The translations under genes and the position numbers were made by a program. Source: an uncultured Pseudomonadota bacterium (GTDB lineage Bacteria; Pseudomonadota; Alphaproteobacteria; Rs-D84). From it: 64,000 nucleotides of DNA. Under the pieces are notes generated by a model. It saw only the letters and a program-made list of their open reading frames with translations, was not told the DNA's origin and searched no databases. Positions within the stretch are counted from its first letter, which is position 1, and every line of letters begins with the position of its first letter. This document shows positions 48,710-56,664 of this stretch, one piece after another. The stretch covers positions 151,410-215,409 of the forward strand of contig CACXXP010000001.1 in NCBI GenBank assembly GCA_902771695.1. The letters are read 5' to 3'.

Positions 48710-49828
48710 ATGGAATTTTCTGTATTTCGTCAGGTTTTAATCCGGGCGCTTGGGCATATGCAGTCGATTGTGGAAAAGCGCGCAACATTGCCGATTTTGA
48801 TGAATGTAAAATTGGATGTGTCGGATGATTTGGTTTTGTCTGCAACAAATGTGGATTTGGAATTGGTTGAACATGTTGCGGCCGATGTCACATTGGGTGG
48901 CAAGATAACTGTTCCAGTTCAAATGTTATATGATATTGTTCGTAAATTGCCGGATGATGCCGAAATTTCGTTTAAACAATCCGGCGATTCTTTGGTGGTA
49001 TCCAGCAGCCGTGCGGTATTCCATTTACCAACATTGCCAGCGGAAAATTTTCCGGCCATGGCGGGCAGCAATCTGACCACTAAATTCCAAATGACAACTG
49101 GGGATTTGGCACACTTGATTAACCAGACCAAGTTCGCGATTCCAACAGACGATGTTCGTTATCATTTGGGTGGAATTTATTTCCATATATCAAATGATGA
49201 TGGTTCTAATAAATTGACGGCGGTTGCCACTGATGCACAACGTATGGCGTTGTGTGCAATGGATGCGCCGGTGGGATCGGCGGAAATGCCGTCTGTGATT
49301 TTGCCACGCCGTGTGATTGGTGAATTGTCAAAGTTGTTGGAAGATGCGACCGTTGATGATGTAAACATTGAATTGTCTGATACCAAGGCGCGTTTCACGA
49401 TTGGTGCGGCAATGTTGACCAGCAAATTGGTTGATGCACAATATCCAAATTATCGTGTTGTTATTCCAAAGGGTAATGACAAGATTGCAATTATGGACAG
49501 AAAACAATTTTTAAGTGCGGTTGATTTGGTTTCTGTTGCCAGTATAGATAAGACAAAATCTGTTCAATTGACATTTTCAATGAACAAATTGGTCGTTAAT
49601 GCATCAAGTCCAGATGCCGGAACCGCGACCCAGGAATTAGATATTGAATATAATGGTGATGCATCATTCAGTGTCACATTTAATGTGAAGTTCTTGATGG
49701 ATGTTGCCGGCCAAGTAGAAGGTGAAAAATTCCAAATGGAAATGCAAGATCCACTTTCGCCGACAATTATTAAATCTACAAACAAGGATACCGATGCATT
49801 GTTCATTTTGATGCCAATGCGTATGTAG
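48710..49828 (+). CDS. dnaN: DNA polymerase III sliding clamp (beta)
   Basis: 372-aa clamp made of three repeated domains. Typical segments: MEFSVFRQVLIRALGHMQSIVEKRATLPILMNV, TVPVQMLYDIVRKLPDDAEI, TDAQRMALCAM, VDAQYPNYRVVIP, and the C-terminal FILMPMRM that forms part of the partner-binding pocket region. It encircles DNA and tethers Pol III. Preceded by CAGGAG. It is monocistronic between its promoter and a strong terminator, and separated from dnaA by about 9.6 kb, unlike the classical dnaA-dnaN order. Confidence 0.97.
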   Translation: MEFSVFRQVLIRALGHMQSIVEKRATLPILMNVKLDVSDDLVLSATNVDLELVEHVAADVTLGGKITVPVQMLYDIVRKLPDDAEISFKQSGDSLVVSSSRAVFHLPTLPAENFPAMAGSNLTTKFQMTTGDLAHLINQTKFAIPTDDVRYHLGGIYFHISNDDGSNKLTAVATDAQRMALCAMDAPVGSAEMPSVILPRRVIGELSKLLEDATVDDVNIELSDTKARFTIGAAMLTSKLVDAQYPNYRVVIPKGNDKIAIMDRKQFLSAVDLVSVASIDKTKSVQLTFSMNKLVVNASSPDAGTATQELDIEYNGDASFSVTFNVKFLMDVAGQVEGEKFQMEMQDPLSPTIIKSTNKDTDALFILMPMRM

Positions 49829-49844
49829 TTGTTAATGGTTAATG

Positions 49845-49874
49845 AAAAAACGGTCGCAATTGCGACCGTTTTTA
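49845..49874 (+). terminator. Intrinsic terminator after dnaN
   Basis: Perfect palindrome AAAAACGGTCGCAA/TTGCGACCGTTTTT. Confidence 0.92.
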
Positions 49875-49890
49875 ATTTCTTTTTTTGTAA

Positions 49891-51129
49891 CTATGGGCAA
49901 ACATCCAATTGATCCAAAACGTTTCGAACGTCATTATTTATTGAAACGGTTATTTGACGTTGCAGACCATCCGTATATGTCCATAAAAATTGTGATGCCG
50001 CAAATTCAGGTGATGCGTTCCATGCATCTACAAATGGCGCCAACATTGCACGGAACCATTCGCGACCGCGACACAGGCATCCGTTACGAACGTCCGCAAT
50101 TACCGATGCAGTTGCGGTTTCAGGATATTGCGCATCTATTTCGTCATCGGTGGTCATCAAACAGCGACCGCCAATATTATAGAAATTCGCATCGTCTGAC
50201 ATAAATTTATATACCAATCCATCAGACGCCCCCGCACGACGCAGTGAATAAATCATACCTTCGGTACAGCACGCACGTGCGGAATTCATCAACATTTTAT
50301 AGCGTTCAACCAATGGTGCCGCCGTGGCCGAATTCGCATCTATATTTCCTGTGCATCCGATTTCTGATACAAAATCGGACATCTTGTCATCACGGATTTT
50401 CGGACTGCGTGGTGAAACGGTTTCACGAATAATTGGTTTGCGACGCCATATGTTGCATTCTGTTTCTGTTTCAAATGGACATCCATCGGCCGACCCAAAT
50501 GCAACCTGGATTGGAACGGTCATATCTTGGGCAGTGTATGCCGCATTGCACGGTTTTTCATCACCATCATTCCACAAATCATCAGATGGACGACCCGGCG
50601 TCAATAATTCTTCAATTCTTGCGCGTGTTGCACTGACATCGTTCATAGTATCGTTGTACATTTCAACCAATTCCGTATCGTTGGAATTACGCAGATACAA
50701 TTCTGGCAGTGGTTGCAACATCCAATCACGAAAATCCTTCTTTTTATAGTTTGATATTGAATCGTCCCAGATTGGAACGCCATCTTTCCAACTGACCGTT
50801 TTGGGTGAAAGATTTTGGTGATATTCACCACTGGTCCCGTCCCACAGTGGTGGACGGTTGTCAATCGGTGCAGATTTGATAGACAGCAATTTCATATTCC
50901 GCATTGGGGTTAGTTTAGAATTTGATGTCGTGACAACTTCTGATTCAATTTCTTGAACATCGGTTTCTTCTTCAACATCGCAATCTTCACAATGCATGGA
51001 AACGCCCTCAAAAATATAGGCCTTGCGTGGCGTACTGTCACATCCTTCGCCGGTGCAATCAGATGCAAATGCACCCATGATTCCGCACATGCACAACATG
51101 GATGATAAAAATAAAATCTTGGTCTTCAT
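49891..51129 (-). CDS. Cysteine-rich secreted protein of unknown function
   Basis: 412-aa protein with a Sec signal peptide (MKTKILFLSSMLCMCGIMGAFA-SD). The mature N-terminus has CTGEGC and HCEDCDVEEETD, followed by an acidic/Thr-Ser segment and a domain with paired cysteines (KPCNAAY, DGCPFETETECNIW, IGCTGN, ARACCTEG, GRCLMTT, NGCLCRG, LDVCP). Fourteen or so cysteines in the mature part imply many disulfides in the periplasm or outside. No family recognised. The start at 51129 has no ribosome site but lies 8 nt after a -10-like TAATAT; upstream in-frame Met codons are unsupported. Confidence 0.7.
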   Translation of the reverse strand: MKTKILFLSSMLCMCGIMGAFASDCTGEGCDSTPRKAYIFEGVSMHCEDCDVEEETDVQEIESEVVTTSNSKLTPMRNMKLLSIKSAPIDNRPPLWDGTSGEYHQNLSPKTVSWKDGVPIWDDSISNYKKKDFRDWMLQPLPELYLRNSNDTELVEMYNDTMNDVSATRARIEELLTPGRPSDDLWNDGDEKPCNAAYTAQDMTVPIQVAFGSADGCPFETETECNIWRRKPIIRETVSPRSPKIRDDKMSDFVSEIGCTGNIDANSATAAPLVERYKMLMNSARACCTEGMIYSLRRAGASDGLVYKFMSDDANFYNIGGRCLMTTDDEIDAQYPETATASVIADVRNGCLCRGREWFRAMLAPFVDAWNASPEFAASQFLWTYTDGLQRQITVSINNDVRNVLDQLDVCP

Positions 51130-51137
51130 AATATAGA

Positions 51138-51146
51138 ATATTATCA
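51138..51146 (-). promoter_or_regulatory. Extended -10 (leaderless) for the cysteine-rich secreted gene
   Basis: Minus strand TGATAATAT, then TCTATATT and ATG. The predicted start is at or within 2 nt of the start codon; no Shine-Dalgarno. Confidence 0.45.
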
Positions 51147-51267
51147 TAAAATGAGCATATTTAAAACATAAATTTATCTTTATATTAACATTTTTATGAA
51201 TTTTATTTGCATTTTGCCACAGATTTTTATACCCTTGGCGTGTTAGAAACAATCAAAAGGATAAAAA

Positions 51268-51837
51268 ATGGCATCAGTTACAGCAAATGATATGCGTGTC
51301 GGTTGGGTTATTTCCCACAATGGTCGTCGTTACACCGTCACATCTATTACCAAAGTAAAACCAGGCAAAGGCGGTGCATTTGTTCAGGCCGATTTGCGCG
51401 ATATTGATTCTGGTAACAAAGGTGGCGATCGTTGGCGTGCCGAAGATAAAGTTGAAAAGTTGATGGTTGAAGATGTGGAATGTCAATATTTGTATTCTGA
51501 TGGTACAGATGCGTACTTTATGAACCTTAATGATTACGAACAATTTACAATGCCATTGGATTCTTTGGGCGAACAGGTTAAATTCTTGGCCCCAGAAATG
51601 AATGTGCGTACCAACTATGTTGAAGGTCAACCAGTTTCAGTTACTTTGCCAAAAACAGTTATTGCAACAATCGTGGAAACAGAACCGGCATTAAAGGGTC
51701 AAACCGCAACAGGCAGTGGCGGTAAGCCGGCTATTTTGGATAATGGTGTTCGTGTCCAGGTTCCTGTGTTCATTGAACAAGGTGAAAAAATTGTTGTTAA
51801 CACTGAAACATTGGAATACGTTGAACGTGCCAAATAA
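51268..51837 (+). CDS. efp: Translation elongation factor P
   Basis: 189-aa EF-P that relieves ribosome stalling at polyproline. Three beta domains; the modified-residue loop reads KVKPGKGGAF, keeping the Lys (about residue 36) that in many bacteria is beta-lysylated by EpmA/B. No epmA or epmB is visible in the window. The C-terminal domain has GVRVQVPVFIEQGEKIVVNTET, matching EF-P rather than YeiP. AAAAGGATAAAAA precedes the ATG, and a terminator follows at 51882. Proline-rich proteins in this window (for example the SPOR protein) are plausible clients. Confidence 0.95.
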   Translation: MASVTANDMRVGWVISHNGRRYTVTSITKVKPGKGGAFVQADLRDIDSGNKGGDRWRAEDKVEKLMVEDVECQYLYSDGTDAYFMNLNDYEQFTMPLDSLGEQVKFLAPEMNVRTNYVEGQPVSVTLPKTVIATIVETEPALKGQTATGSGGKPAILDNGVRVQVPVFIEQGEKIVVNTETLEYVERAK

Positions 51838-51881
51838 ATCATAATAACTATTTGGTGATGTTTGGTGTTAGTGGTTAGTAT

Positions 51882-51909
51882 AAAAAACGGTGCAAACGCA
51901 CCGTTTTTT
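51882..51909 (+). terminator. Intrinsic terminator after efp
   Basis: AAAAAACGGTGC-AAAC-GCACCGTTTTTT; also T-flanked for the convergent aldolase gene on minus. Confidence 0.9.
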
Positions 51910-52852
51910 AATTTCTGTTTGCAGAATTCATTATATTTGTAATTTCGTCCATTGTGTTTTCGTATACCGCATGCATTGCGGGCCCAAGGTATTCACGTGG
52001 GTTAAAATTGTCGGGGGCATGCGAAAAACTTTGGCGTATGGCCGCGGTAAATGCAAGACGTGAATCACTGTCCACATTTATTTTGCATATGTTGGTCGTG
52101 GCCGCGCGTTGTAATTGTTGAACCGGAATGCCCAGCGCGTTTTTTATATTGCCACCATTTTCATTTATTGTTCGGACCAGGTGTGATGGAATAGATGAAG
52201 CGCCATGTAATACGAGTGGAAAGTTCGGCAATAATTCCATAATTTTTTCCAATATGTCAAAGCGCAGTTCCTGGGTCGGTGATTTCATTTTATATGCACC
52301 GTGGCTTGTGCCAATGGCGACCGCCAATGAATCAACGCCTGTTTTTGATACAAAATCGTAAACATCTGCCGGATTGGTGTACATTTCGGTATCAGACGTA
52401 GTGTTTTCGTCTTCGTGACCACGCAGAACGCCAAGTTCGGCCTCGGTTGATACCCCATACATGTGTGCGTATTCAGCAACGCGGGCGGAAAGCGCAACAT
52501 TTTCATCAAATGTCTTGGTGCTTGCATCTATCATGACACTGGAAAAGCCCAAATCTATGGCGTGGACGCATGAATCAAACGAATGGCCATGATCCAAATG
52601 CAGTGCAATATTTTCATCTGGGGTAATATGTACGGCATCAATAATCGCCATCAACATATCATCGCCCATATATTTTAATGCGGATTCAGATACGGCAAGA
52701 ATAACAGGGCTGTGGCTTTGACGGGCGGCACCCAGAATTGCGGCAAAAGATTCCATATTGTAAAAATTAAATGCCCCAATTGCGTAACGGCGGACCAATG
52801 CGTCATCAAACATCGCCCCTGTGTTAACCAGGCCATATTTTTCATATTTCAT
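51908..52852 (-). CDS. Class II fructose-bisphosphate aldolase family
   Basis: 314-aa zinc-dependent aldolase. Class II marks: the metal/catalytic region IALHLDHGHSFD (about residues 81-92), EAELGVLRGHED (about 136), LAVAIGTSHGAYK, LVLHGASSIP and INVDSDSRLAFTAAI. The enzyme cleaves fructose-1,6-bisphosphate or a related ketose (tagatose-type enzymes share these motifs), so the substrate is likely but not certain. The start at 52852 (MKYEKYG) has GAGAGAGAAT upstream; 30 in-frame residues before it are not supported. Confidence 0.9.
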   Translation of the reverse strand: MKYEKYGLVNTGAMFDDALVRRYAIGAFNFYNMESFAAILGAARQSHSPVILAVSESALKYMGDDMLMAIIDAVHITPDENIALHLDHGHSFDSCVHAIDLGFSSVMIDASTKTFDENVALSARVAEYAHMYGVSTEAELGVLRGHEDENTTSDTEMYTNPADVYDFVSKTGVDSLAVAIGTSHGAYKMKSPTQELRFDILEKIMELLPNFPLVLHGASSIPSHLVRTINENGGNIKNALGIPVQQLQRAATTNICKINVDSDSRLAFTAAIRQSFSHAPDNFNPREYLGPAMHAVYENTMDEITNIMNSANRN

Positions 52853-52949
52853 GAAAGATTCTCTCTCTTGTCTACTTTGGACATTATTATAACACATTTT
52901 ATTATAATTCTGTATGATTTTATCCCGGTCAAAAAAATACATAAAATAG

Positions 52950-52982
52950 TTGACAGGACAAATATTTGTGCAAAAATATACA
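52950..52982 (+). promoter_or_regulatory. TTGACA promoter with internal palindrome
   Basis: TTGACA at 52950-52955; a perfect palindrome ACAAATATTTGT (52958-52969) fills the spacer; the -10 is not clear (AAATAT-like around 52974, or TATACA at 52977). Precedes the 125-aa lipoprotein gene. Confidence 0.4.
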
Positions 52983-53030
52983 TGAACGAATCGGGGGTCC
53001 GGTTAGAGATAATATAAAAAGGAAAATATA

Positions 53031-53408
53031 ATGAAAAAAATTTTGGCTTTTGTTTTTGCGGTTGTGGCATTGGCTGCGTGTTCTGGGTATGACTATTACA
53101 AGGGTGATGTCCGTTACAGACAGAAAGGTAAAGATTGTGTATATTATATTGAAGAATATGCACGTAATTATTCCGAAGAAATTCGTGGTATAGATGGCGA
53201 CAATCGCATTGTTTACAAAAACACACGTTGTTCAGATTTGTTTGCACGTGACAATGGTGGTCGTATAGAACGTAATGATCGCAAGGTCTTGGTTCCAGCA
53301 ATCACAGAAGAACCTGTTGTTTCTTCTTGCGCGAAATATTCATCCAGTTGCAGCAACGTTGAAATGGTTCCGGTGACACGTCGTTTCTATACAATTTCTG
53401 GCAAATAA
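53031..53408 (+). CDS. Lipoprotein of unknown function
   Basis: 125-aa predicted lipoprotein (lipobox LAAC, Cys at about 17). The mature part is Tyr/Arg/Asp-rich (SGYDYYKGDVRYRQKGKDCVYYIEEYARNY) with four cysteines (DCVY, TRCSD, SSCAKYSSSCSN) that could form two disulfides. I recognise no family. It is monocistronic, with a palindrome inside its promoter and a terminator at 53430. AAAGGAAAATATA precedes the ATG. Confidence 0.7.
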   Translation: MKKILAFVFAVVALAACSGYDYYKGDVRYRQKGKDCVYYIEEYARNYSEEIRGIDGDNRIVYKNTRCSDLFARDNGGRIERNDRKVLVPAITEEPVVSSCAKYSSSCSNVEMVPVTRRFYTISGK

Positions 53409-53429
53409 TATTCAGTTATTGTGATAAAG

Positions 53430-53456
53430 CACCGCTGGGTTCCCCGGCGGTGTTTT
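53430..53456 (+). terminator. Intrinsic terminator
   Basis: CACCGCTGGG-TTC-CCCGGCGGTG followed by TTTT. Confidence 0.85.
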
Positions 53457-53463
53457 ATTTTAT

Positions 53464-53492
53464 TTGAAACAACACCAAAATTGTGATAAAAT
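53464..53492 (+). promoter_or_regulatory. Promoter of the VirB2-like gene
   Basis: TTGAAA (53464-53469), 17-nt spacer ending TGA, TAAAAT (53487-53492). Confidence 0.6.
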
Positions 53493-53515
53493 TAAACGGA
53501 AAAAGGAGAAATGAT

Positions 53516-53875
53516 ATGAAAAAGATTTCACAATATTTAATGACTGCGATGGTCACGGTTACGATTTTTGCACAAAACGCTTTCGCGGCCAAGGGCGGCG
53601 ATACCGGTGTATGTGCGTTAATAAGTCAACTTTCGCCAGTTATTAAAACATTACGTACGTTGGCGTTCTTGGGTGCCGCGTTTATCCTTATGGATTGGGC
53701 GTGGGGCTATATCAAGGCCGGTGACGTTAAAAAGGACGATTTGAAAGACAAGGGTATCGCATTGTTTGTTGGATTCTTTTTATTGTTCGGTGTCGGTATC
53801 GTGTTGTCGTTTGTGGCATCGACCGGTGGGCAAGAATACCTTGGGTGTGTCAAGAGTGCGTTTGCCGTTAAATAA
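53516..53875 (+). CDS. TrbC/VirB2-like pilin
   Basis: 119-aa protein with a signal peptide (cleavage near AFA-AK), then two hydrophobic helices (about 48-66, LAFLGAAFILMDWAWGYI; about 83-103, ALFVGFFLLFGVGIVLSFV) with a short charged loop DVKKDDLKDKG, and two cysteines at the ends of the mature chain (GVCAL, LGCVK). This matches the TrbC/VirB2 major pilin of type IV secretion. No other virB/trb genes are in the window, so it is an orphan here. ATG 53516 has AAGGAGAA upstream; an upstream in-frame ATG is not supported. Confidence 0.7.
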   Translation: MKKISQYLMTAMVTVTIFAQNAFAAKGGDTGVCALISQLSPVIKTLRTLAFLGAAFILMDWAWGYIKAGDVKKDDLKDKGIALFVGFFLLFGVGIVLSFVASTGGQEYLGCVKSAFAVK

Positions 53876-53900
53876 TAGGTTATATATGTGACAATAAAAT

Positions 53901-53928
53901 CAAGGTACCGTTTTGGTACCTTGTATTT
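53901..53928 (+). terminator. Intrinsic terminator after the VirB2-like gene
   Basis: CAAGGTACC-GTTTT-GGTACCTTG then TATTTT. Confidence 0.85.
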
Positions 53929-54815
53929 TAATGTGCGAAACCGTATTTCTTGGCAAAGTCAATTTCACGTTTATTGCGTTCTTGGATAACTTTTTTAACT
54001 GGGGTTTTGGTAAAATTGTGCACTGGATCACTATCGCGGGGGCCACTAAAATTTTTGCGTGCCGCGGCGGTATTTAATGTTACAATTCTTTTTAATGTGC
54101 CGTATCTTTGGTCGGATGAATCAAAATTTTCTACGATTTTTCGTAACAAACACCCATATGCATACAGCAAATAACAGTTCATATAGTCGGCCAATGGGGT
54201 TTTTGGTGGAATCTCGTATTTGCCCCGTATTTCGTATGTTGATATTCCATCGTAAAGAATATCGTTTATTTCACGATGCAAACCGGAATAACGGTCCCCG
54301 CATTCATGTGGGGACGTGATGTTGGAATTAAATCGTCTAAGGATTCCACCCAGGAACCCTTCGTACTTCGCAACATTTGCACGCCATTGGATTCGTGCGG
54401 TTTCGTCTGATGTTTGTTTTATGGTATTAAATGATTCGTGTGGATTTATAAAATATTCCTGTTGAAATATTGTGTATGCATTAAAATATTTCATTAACGC
54501 CCAACCCATATATTGGGATATTTCGATATTGTCTTCTTCGTTGCGTATGATTGGCAAGTTGTTCGCGACAATCTGGTCCAATTTTTCTGGTTTACGTGAA
54601 TATATCTGCTTTGGGGTACTGGTCCGTAAGATTTGTTCAAATTTATCCTGGGATTTATAAACTTTTGTAGATATTTCTTTATAATTTACGGTTGATAAAA
54701 CGCCATCAAGATACCAAATTTCAGAAATCGGTGTTGTGAATAATTCGTATTCATATATTGCATTGTAAGAGGCATTTAATTTTTCGAATATTTGTTTCAG
54801 ATTTAATCTGGCCAT
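53928..54815 (-). CDS. Unknown protein paired with an RHH regulator
   Basis: 295-aa soluble, mostly helical protein; no signal peptide, TM helix or motif I recognise. Notable patches are YELFTTPISEIWYLDGVL near the start, HREINDILYDGISTYEIRGKYEIPPKTPLADYMNCYLLYAYGC and a basic C-terminus (KKVIQERNKREIDFAKKYGF). AGAGGC precedes the ATG. It lies 21 nt downstream of the ribbon-helix-helix gene on the same strand, the usual order of antitoxin then toxin, but nuclease, kinase or acetyltransferase motifs are not evident, so a toxin role is only a hypothesis. Confidence 0.6.
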   Translation of the reverse strand: MARLNLKQIFEKLNASYNAIYEYELFTTPISEIWYLDGVLSTVNYKEISTKVYKSQDKFEQILRTSTPKQIYSRKPEKLDQIVANNLPIIRNEEDNIEISQYMGWALMKYFNAYTIFQQEYFINPHESFNTIKQTSDETARIQWRANVAKYEGFLGGILRRFNSNITSPHECGDRYSGLHREINDILYDGISTYEIRGKYEIPPKTPLADYMNCYLLYAYGCLLRKIVENFDSSDQRYGTLKRIVTLNTAAARKNFSGPRDSDPVHNFTKTPVKKVIQERNKREIDFAKKYGFAH

Positions 54816-54836
54816 TTTTGCCTCTATTGTTATTTC

Positions 54837-55067
54837 TTATTGATTGGTGCCTTCGTCGTTATGTGCAATTGAAAACAAAACAGATGATATCAGTGATTGG
54901 TATGGAACATGCTGGGTTGCCGCCAATTCTTTTAATCGGTCCAGCACTGGTCGTGGGATACGCATATTTATAACGGCGTCCGATTTATTAAATGCACGAT
55001 AAGCCGCGTAATCTCGCAACAGGGATTCAATATTCATCATGAAAAGTTGTTGCATAACGTTTGGCAT
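54837..55067 (-). CDS. Ribbon-helix-helix (CopG/antitoxin-like) DNA-binding protein
   Basis: 76-aa protein. A helical N-terminus (about 1-30) precedes an RHH motif: strand VINMRIPRPV, helix LDRLKELAATQHV and helix YQSLISSVLFSIA (about 33-68). The layout matches BrnA/CopG-type antitoxins that dimerise on DNA through the strand and repress their own operon. It is the first gene of a two-gene unit and faces a repeat-rich region (55114-55204), consistent with autoregulation. Ribosome site AGGAAC just before the ATG. Confidence 0.7.
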   Translation of the reverse strand: MPNVMQQLFMMNIESLLRDYAAYRAFNKSDAVINMRIPRPVLDRLKELAATQHVPYQSLISSVLFSIAHNDEGTNQ

Positions 55068-55113
55068 TTTTTGTTCCTATACATTACTCTATACAACCGT
55101 CTTTACGAGGTAC

Positions 55114-55204
55114 TATACCATTGTATTTACATTTGTCAATACAAATGTCTAGACGCCTGTATTTACTATGGTATTTACGATTGTATTGCTGGTTGTATGG
55201 TATA
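55114..55204. repeat. Repeat-rich operator-like region
   Basis: Contains inverted repeat ACATTTGT-CAAT-ACAAATGT (55129-55148), three GTATTTAC direct repeats (55123, 55159, 55171), TTGTAT words at 55121, 55181 and 55193, and flanking TATACCAT (55114-55121) mirrored by ATGGTATA (55197-55204). Spacings of 12 and 36 bp suggest multi-dimer binding. Confidence 0.65.
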
Positions 55205-55276
55205 TTTTGGTTGGCCTTTTTATTGATTTGGAAATAAAAAATTGCGTTTTATTTTTAATAGTTTTTTTATCTGGGC

Positions 55277-55305
55277 TTGCACTTTTATAACCGATAATAT
55301 AGAAT
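55277..55305 (+). promoter_or_regulatory. Promoter of tolB
   Basis: TTGCAC (55277-55282), 17-nt spacer, TAGAAT (55300-55305). Confidence 0.55.
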
Positions 55306-55341
55306 GCAAATCGTATAAGATAACTAAGGAAAGGAATTCTT

Positions 55342-56664
55342 ATGTTTAAACGAATATTAGTATTGGCATTTATGGCCGTTGGTTTGTTTACATTAAATGC
55401 ACGTGCAGAATTAAAGGTTGATATTATTGCCGGCACGACCGATCCGATTTCGGTCGCCGTTCAAAAGATAGAAGTTGCGTCTGGGGCATCGACATCGGAT
55501 GCGGCAACTATTCGCACGGTGGTCGAAGAAAATCTGAAACGGACGGGCTTGTTTCATATTGTAAATCATAATGCCTTTCCAGAATATGTGAAATTGGACG
55601 AGATGCCGGACTTTAAATTGTGGACCGCCGTTAAAACCCAAGTTTTGGTTCAGGGTAAATTAACCAAAAAGGCGGATAGTAAATATCAATTAGATTTCTT
55701 TGTTTGGGATATTCCGGGTAAAGAACAGATAGAGGCCCAAAGTTTAGAGGCGTCAAAAAAATCTGTGCGTCGTTTGGGACATATTATGTCGGATGCCATT
55801 TACGAACGTTTAACGGGAGAGATCGGATATTTTGATACCCAAATTGTATTCATTGCTGAAACAGGTCCGGTTGATAAACGTGTTAAACGTATGGCGATTA
55901 TGGACCAAGATGGTCATGGTTTGCGTTATTTGTCGGATGCCAAGACGTTTGTTATGTCGCCACATTTTTCGCCAAATATGCAATCTATTGTGTTCTTGTC
56001 ATATTATAATGATGATCCGATGGTTTGGGTTCTGAATTTGGATACGGGTGAACAACGCAGATTGGGACAATTTGGGGGTATGAATTTTGCACCGCGTTTT
56101 TCGCCAGATGGAAATCGGGTCGCATTATCTTTGGTTAAAAACGGTATAACACATATATATGAATATAATATTGAAACAAATGCGTTCCGGCAATTGACGA
56201 CGGGTGATTCTATTAACACCAGCCCATCTTATTCGCCCGATGGCCGTAAAATAGCGTTTAATTCTGACCGCAGTGGCAGCCAGCAGATTCATATTTTGGA
56301 CCTTGATACCGGAAAAATAAACCGTATCACATACGGGGCAGGGCGTTATGCCACACCGGCATGGTCGCCAGATGGACAATTTATTGCGTTTACCAAAATG
56401 GCGGATGATACGTTTTACGTTGGTATAATGAGTCCCGAAGGTAAAAATGAAAAGATTCTTGCCGGTGGGTGGTTTATGGAGGCACCGTCTTGGGCGCCTG
56501 GGTCACGTCGTTTGGTATATTATGAAACAGAACGCGCGAGTGATGATATTGAACGCATGAGTCATATTCGCAGCGTGGATATAACCGGACAAAACTTGTA
56601 CGATATTGAATTGCCAGACAACGTAAATGGTGTTGAACCAACATGGTCGCCAAGGTTGCCGTAA
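55342..56664 (+). CDS. tolB: Tol-Pal system protein TolB
   Basis: 440-aa periplasmic protein: signal peptide (cleavage near ARA-EL), N-terminal TolB domain (about 22-160) and a six-bladed propeller with PD40-like repeats (FSPNMQSIVFLSYY, FSPDGNRVALSL, YSPDGRKIAFNSDRSG, WSPDGQFIAFTK, WAPGSRRLVYYE). TolB binds Pal and TolA and supports outer-membrane constriction. tolQRA and pal are not in the window. AAGGAAAGGAA precedes the ATG; the stop overlaps the nuclease start (TAATG). Confidence 0.96.
   Translation: MFKRILVLAFMAVGLFTLNARAELKVDIIAGTTDPISVAVQKIEVASGASTSDAATIRTVVEENLKRTGLFHIVNHNAFPEYVKLDEMPDFKLWTAVKTQVLVQGKLTKKADSKYQLDFFVWDIPGKEQIEAQSLEASKKSVRRLGHIMSDAIYERLTGEIGYFDTQIVFIAETGPVDKRVKRMAIMDQDGHGLRYLSDAKTFVMSPHFSPNMQSIVFLSYYNDDPMVWVLNLDTGEQRRLGQFGGMNFAPRFSPDGNRVALSLVKNGITHIYEYNIETNAFRQLTTGDSINTSPSYSPDGRKIAFNSDRSGSQQIHILDLDTGKINRITYGAGRYATPAWSPDGQFIAFTKMADDTFYVGIMSPEGKNEKILAGGWFMEAPSWAPGSRRLVYYETERASDDIERMSHIRSVDITGQNLYDIELPDNVNGVEPTWSPRLP

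Noticed and set aside
53928-55067. Known toxin-antitoxin family (BrnT/BrnA, RelE, HicA).
   Set aside because: Only the RHH part is recognisable; the partner is far longer than those toxins and lacks their motifs, so no known family name is given.
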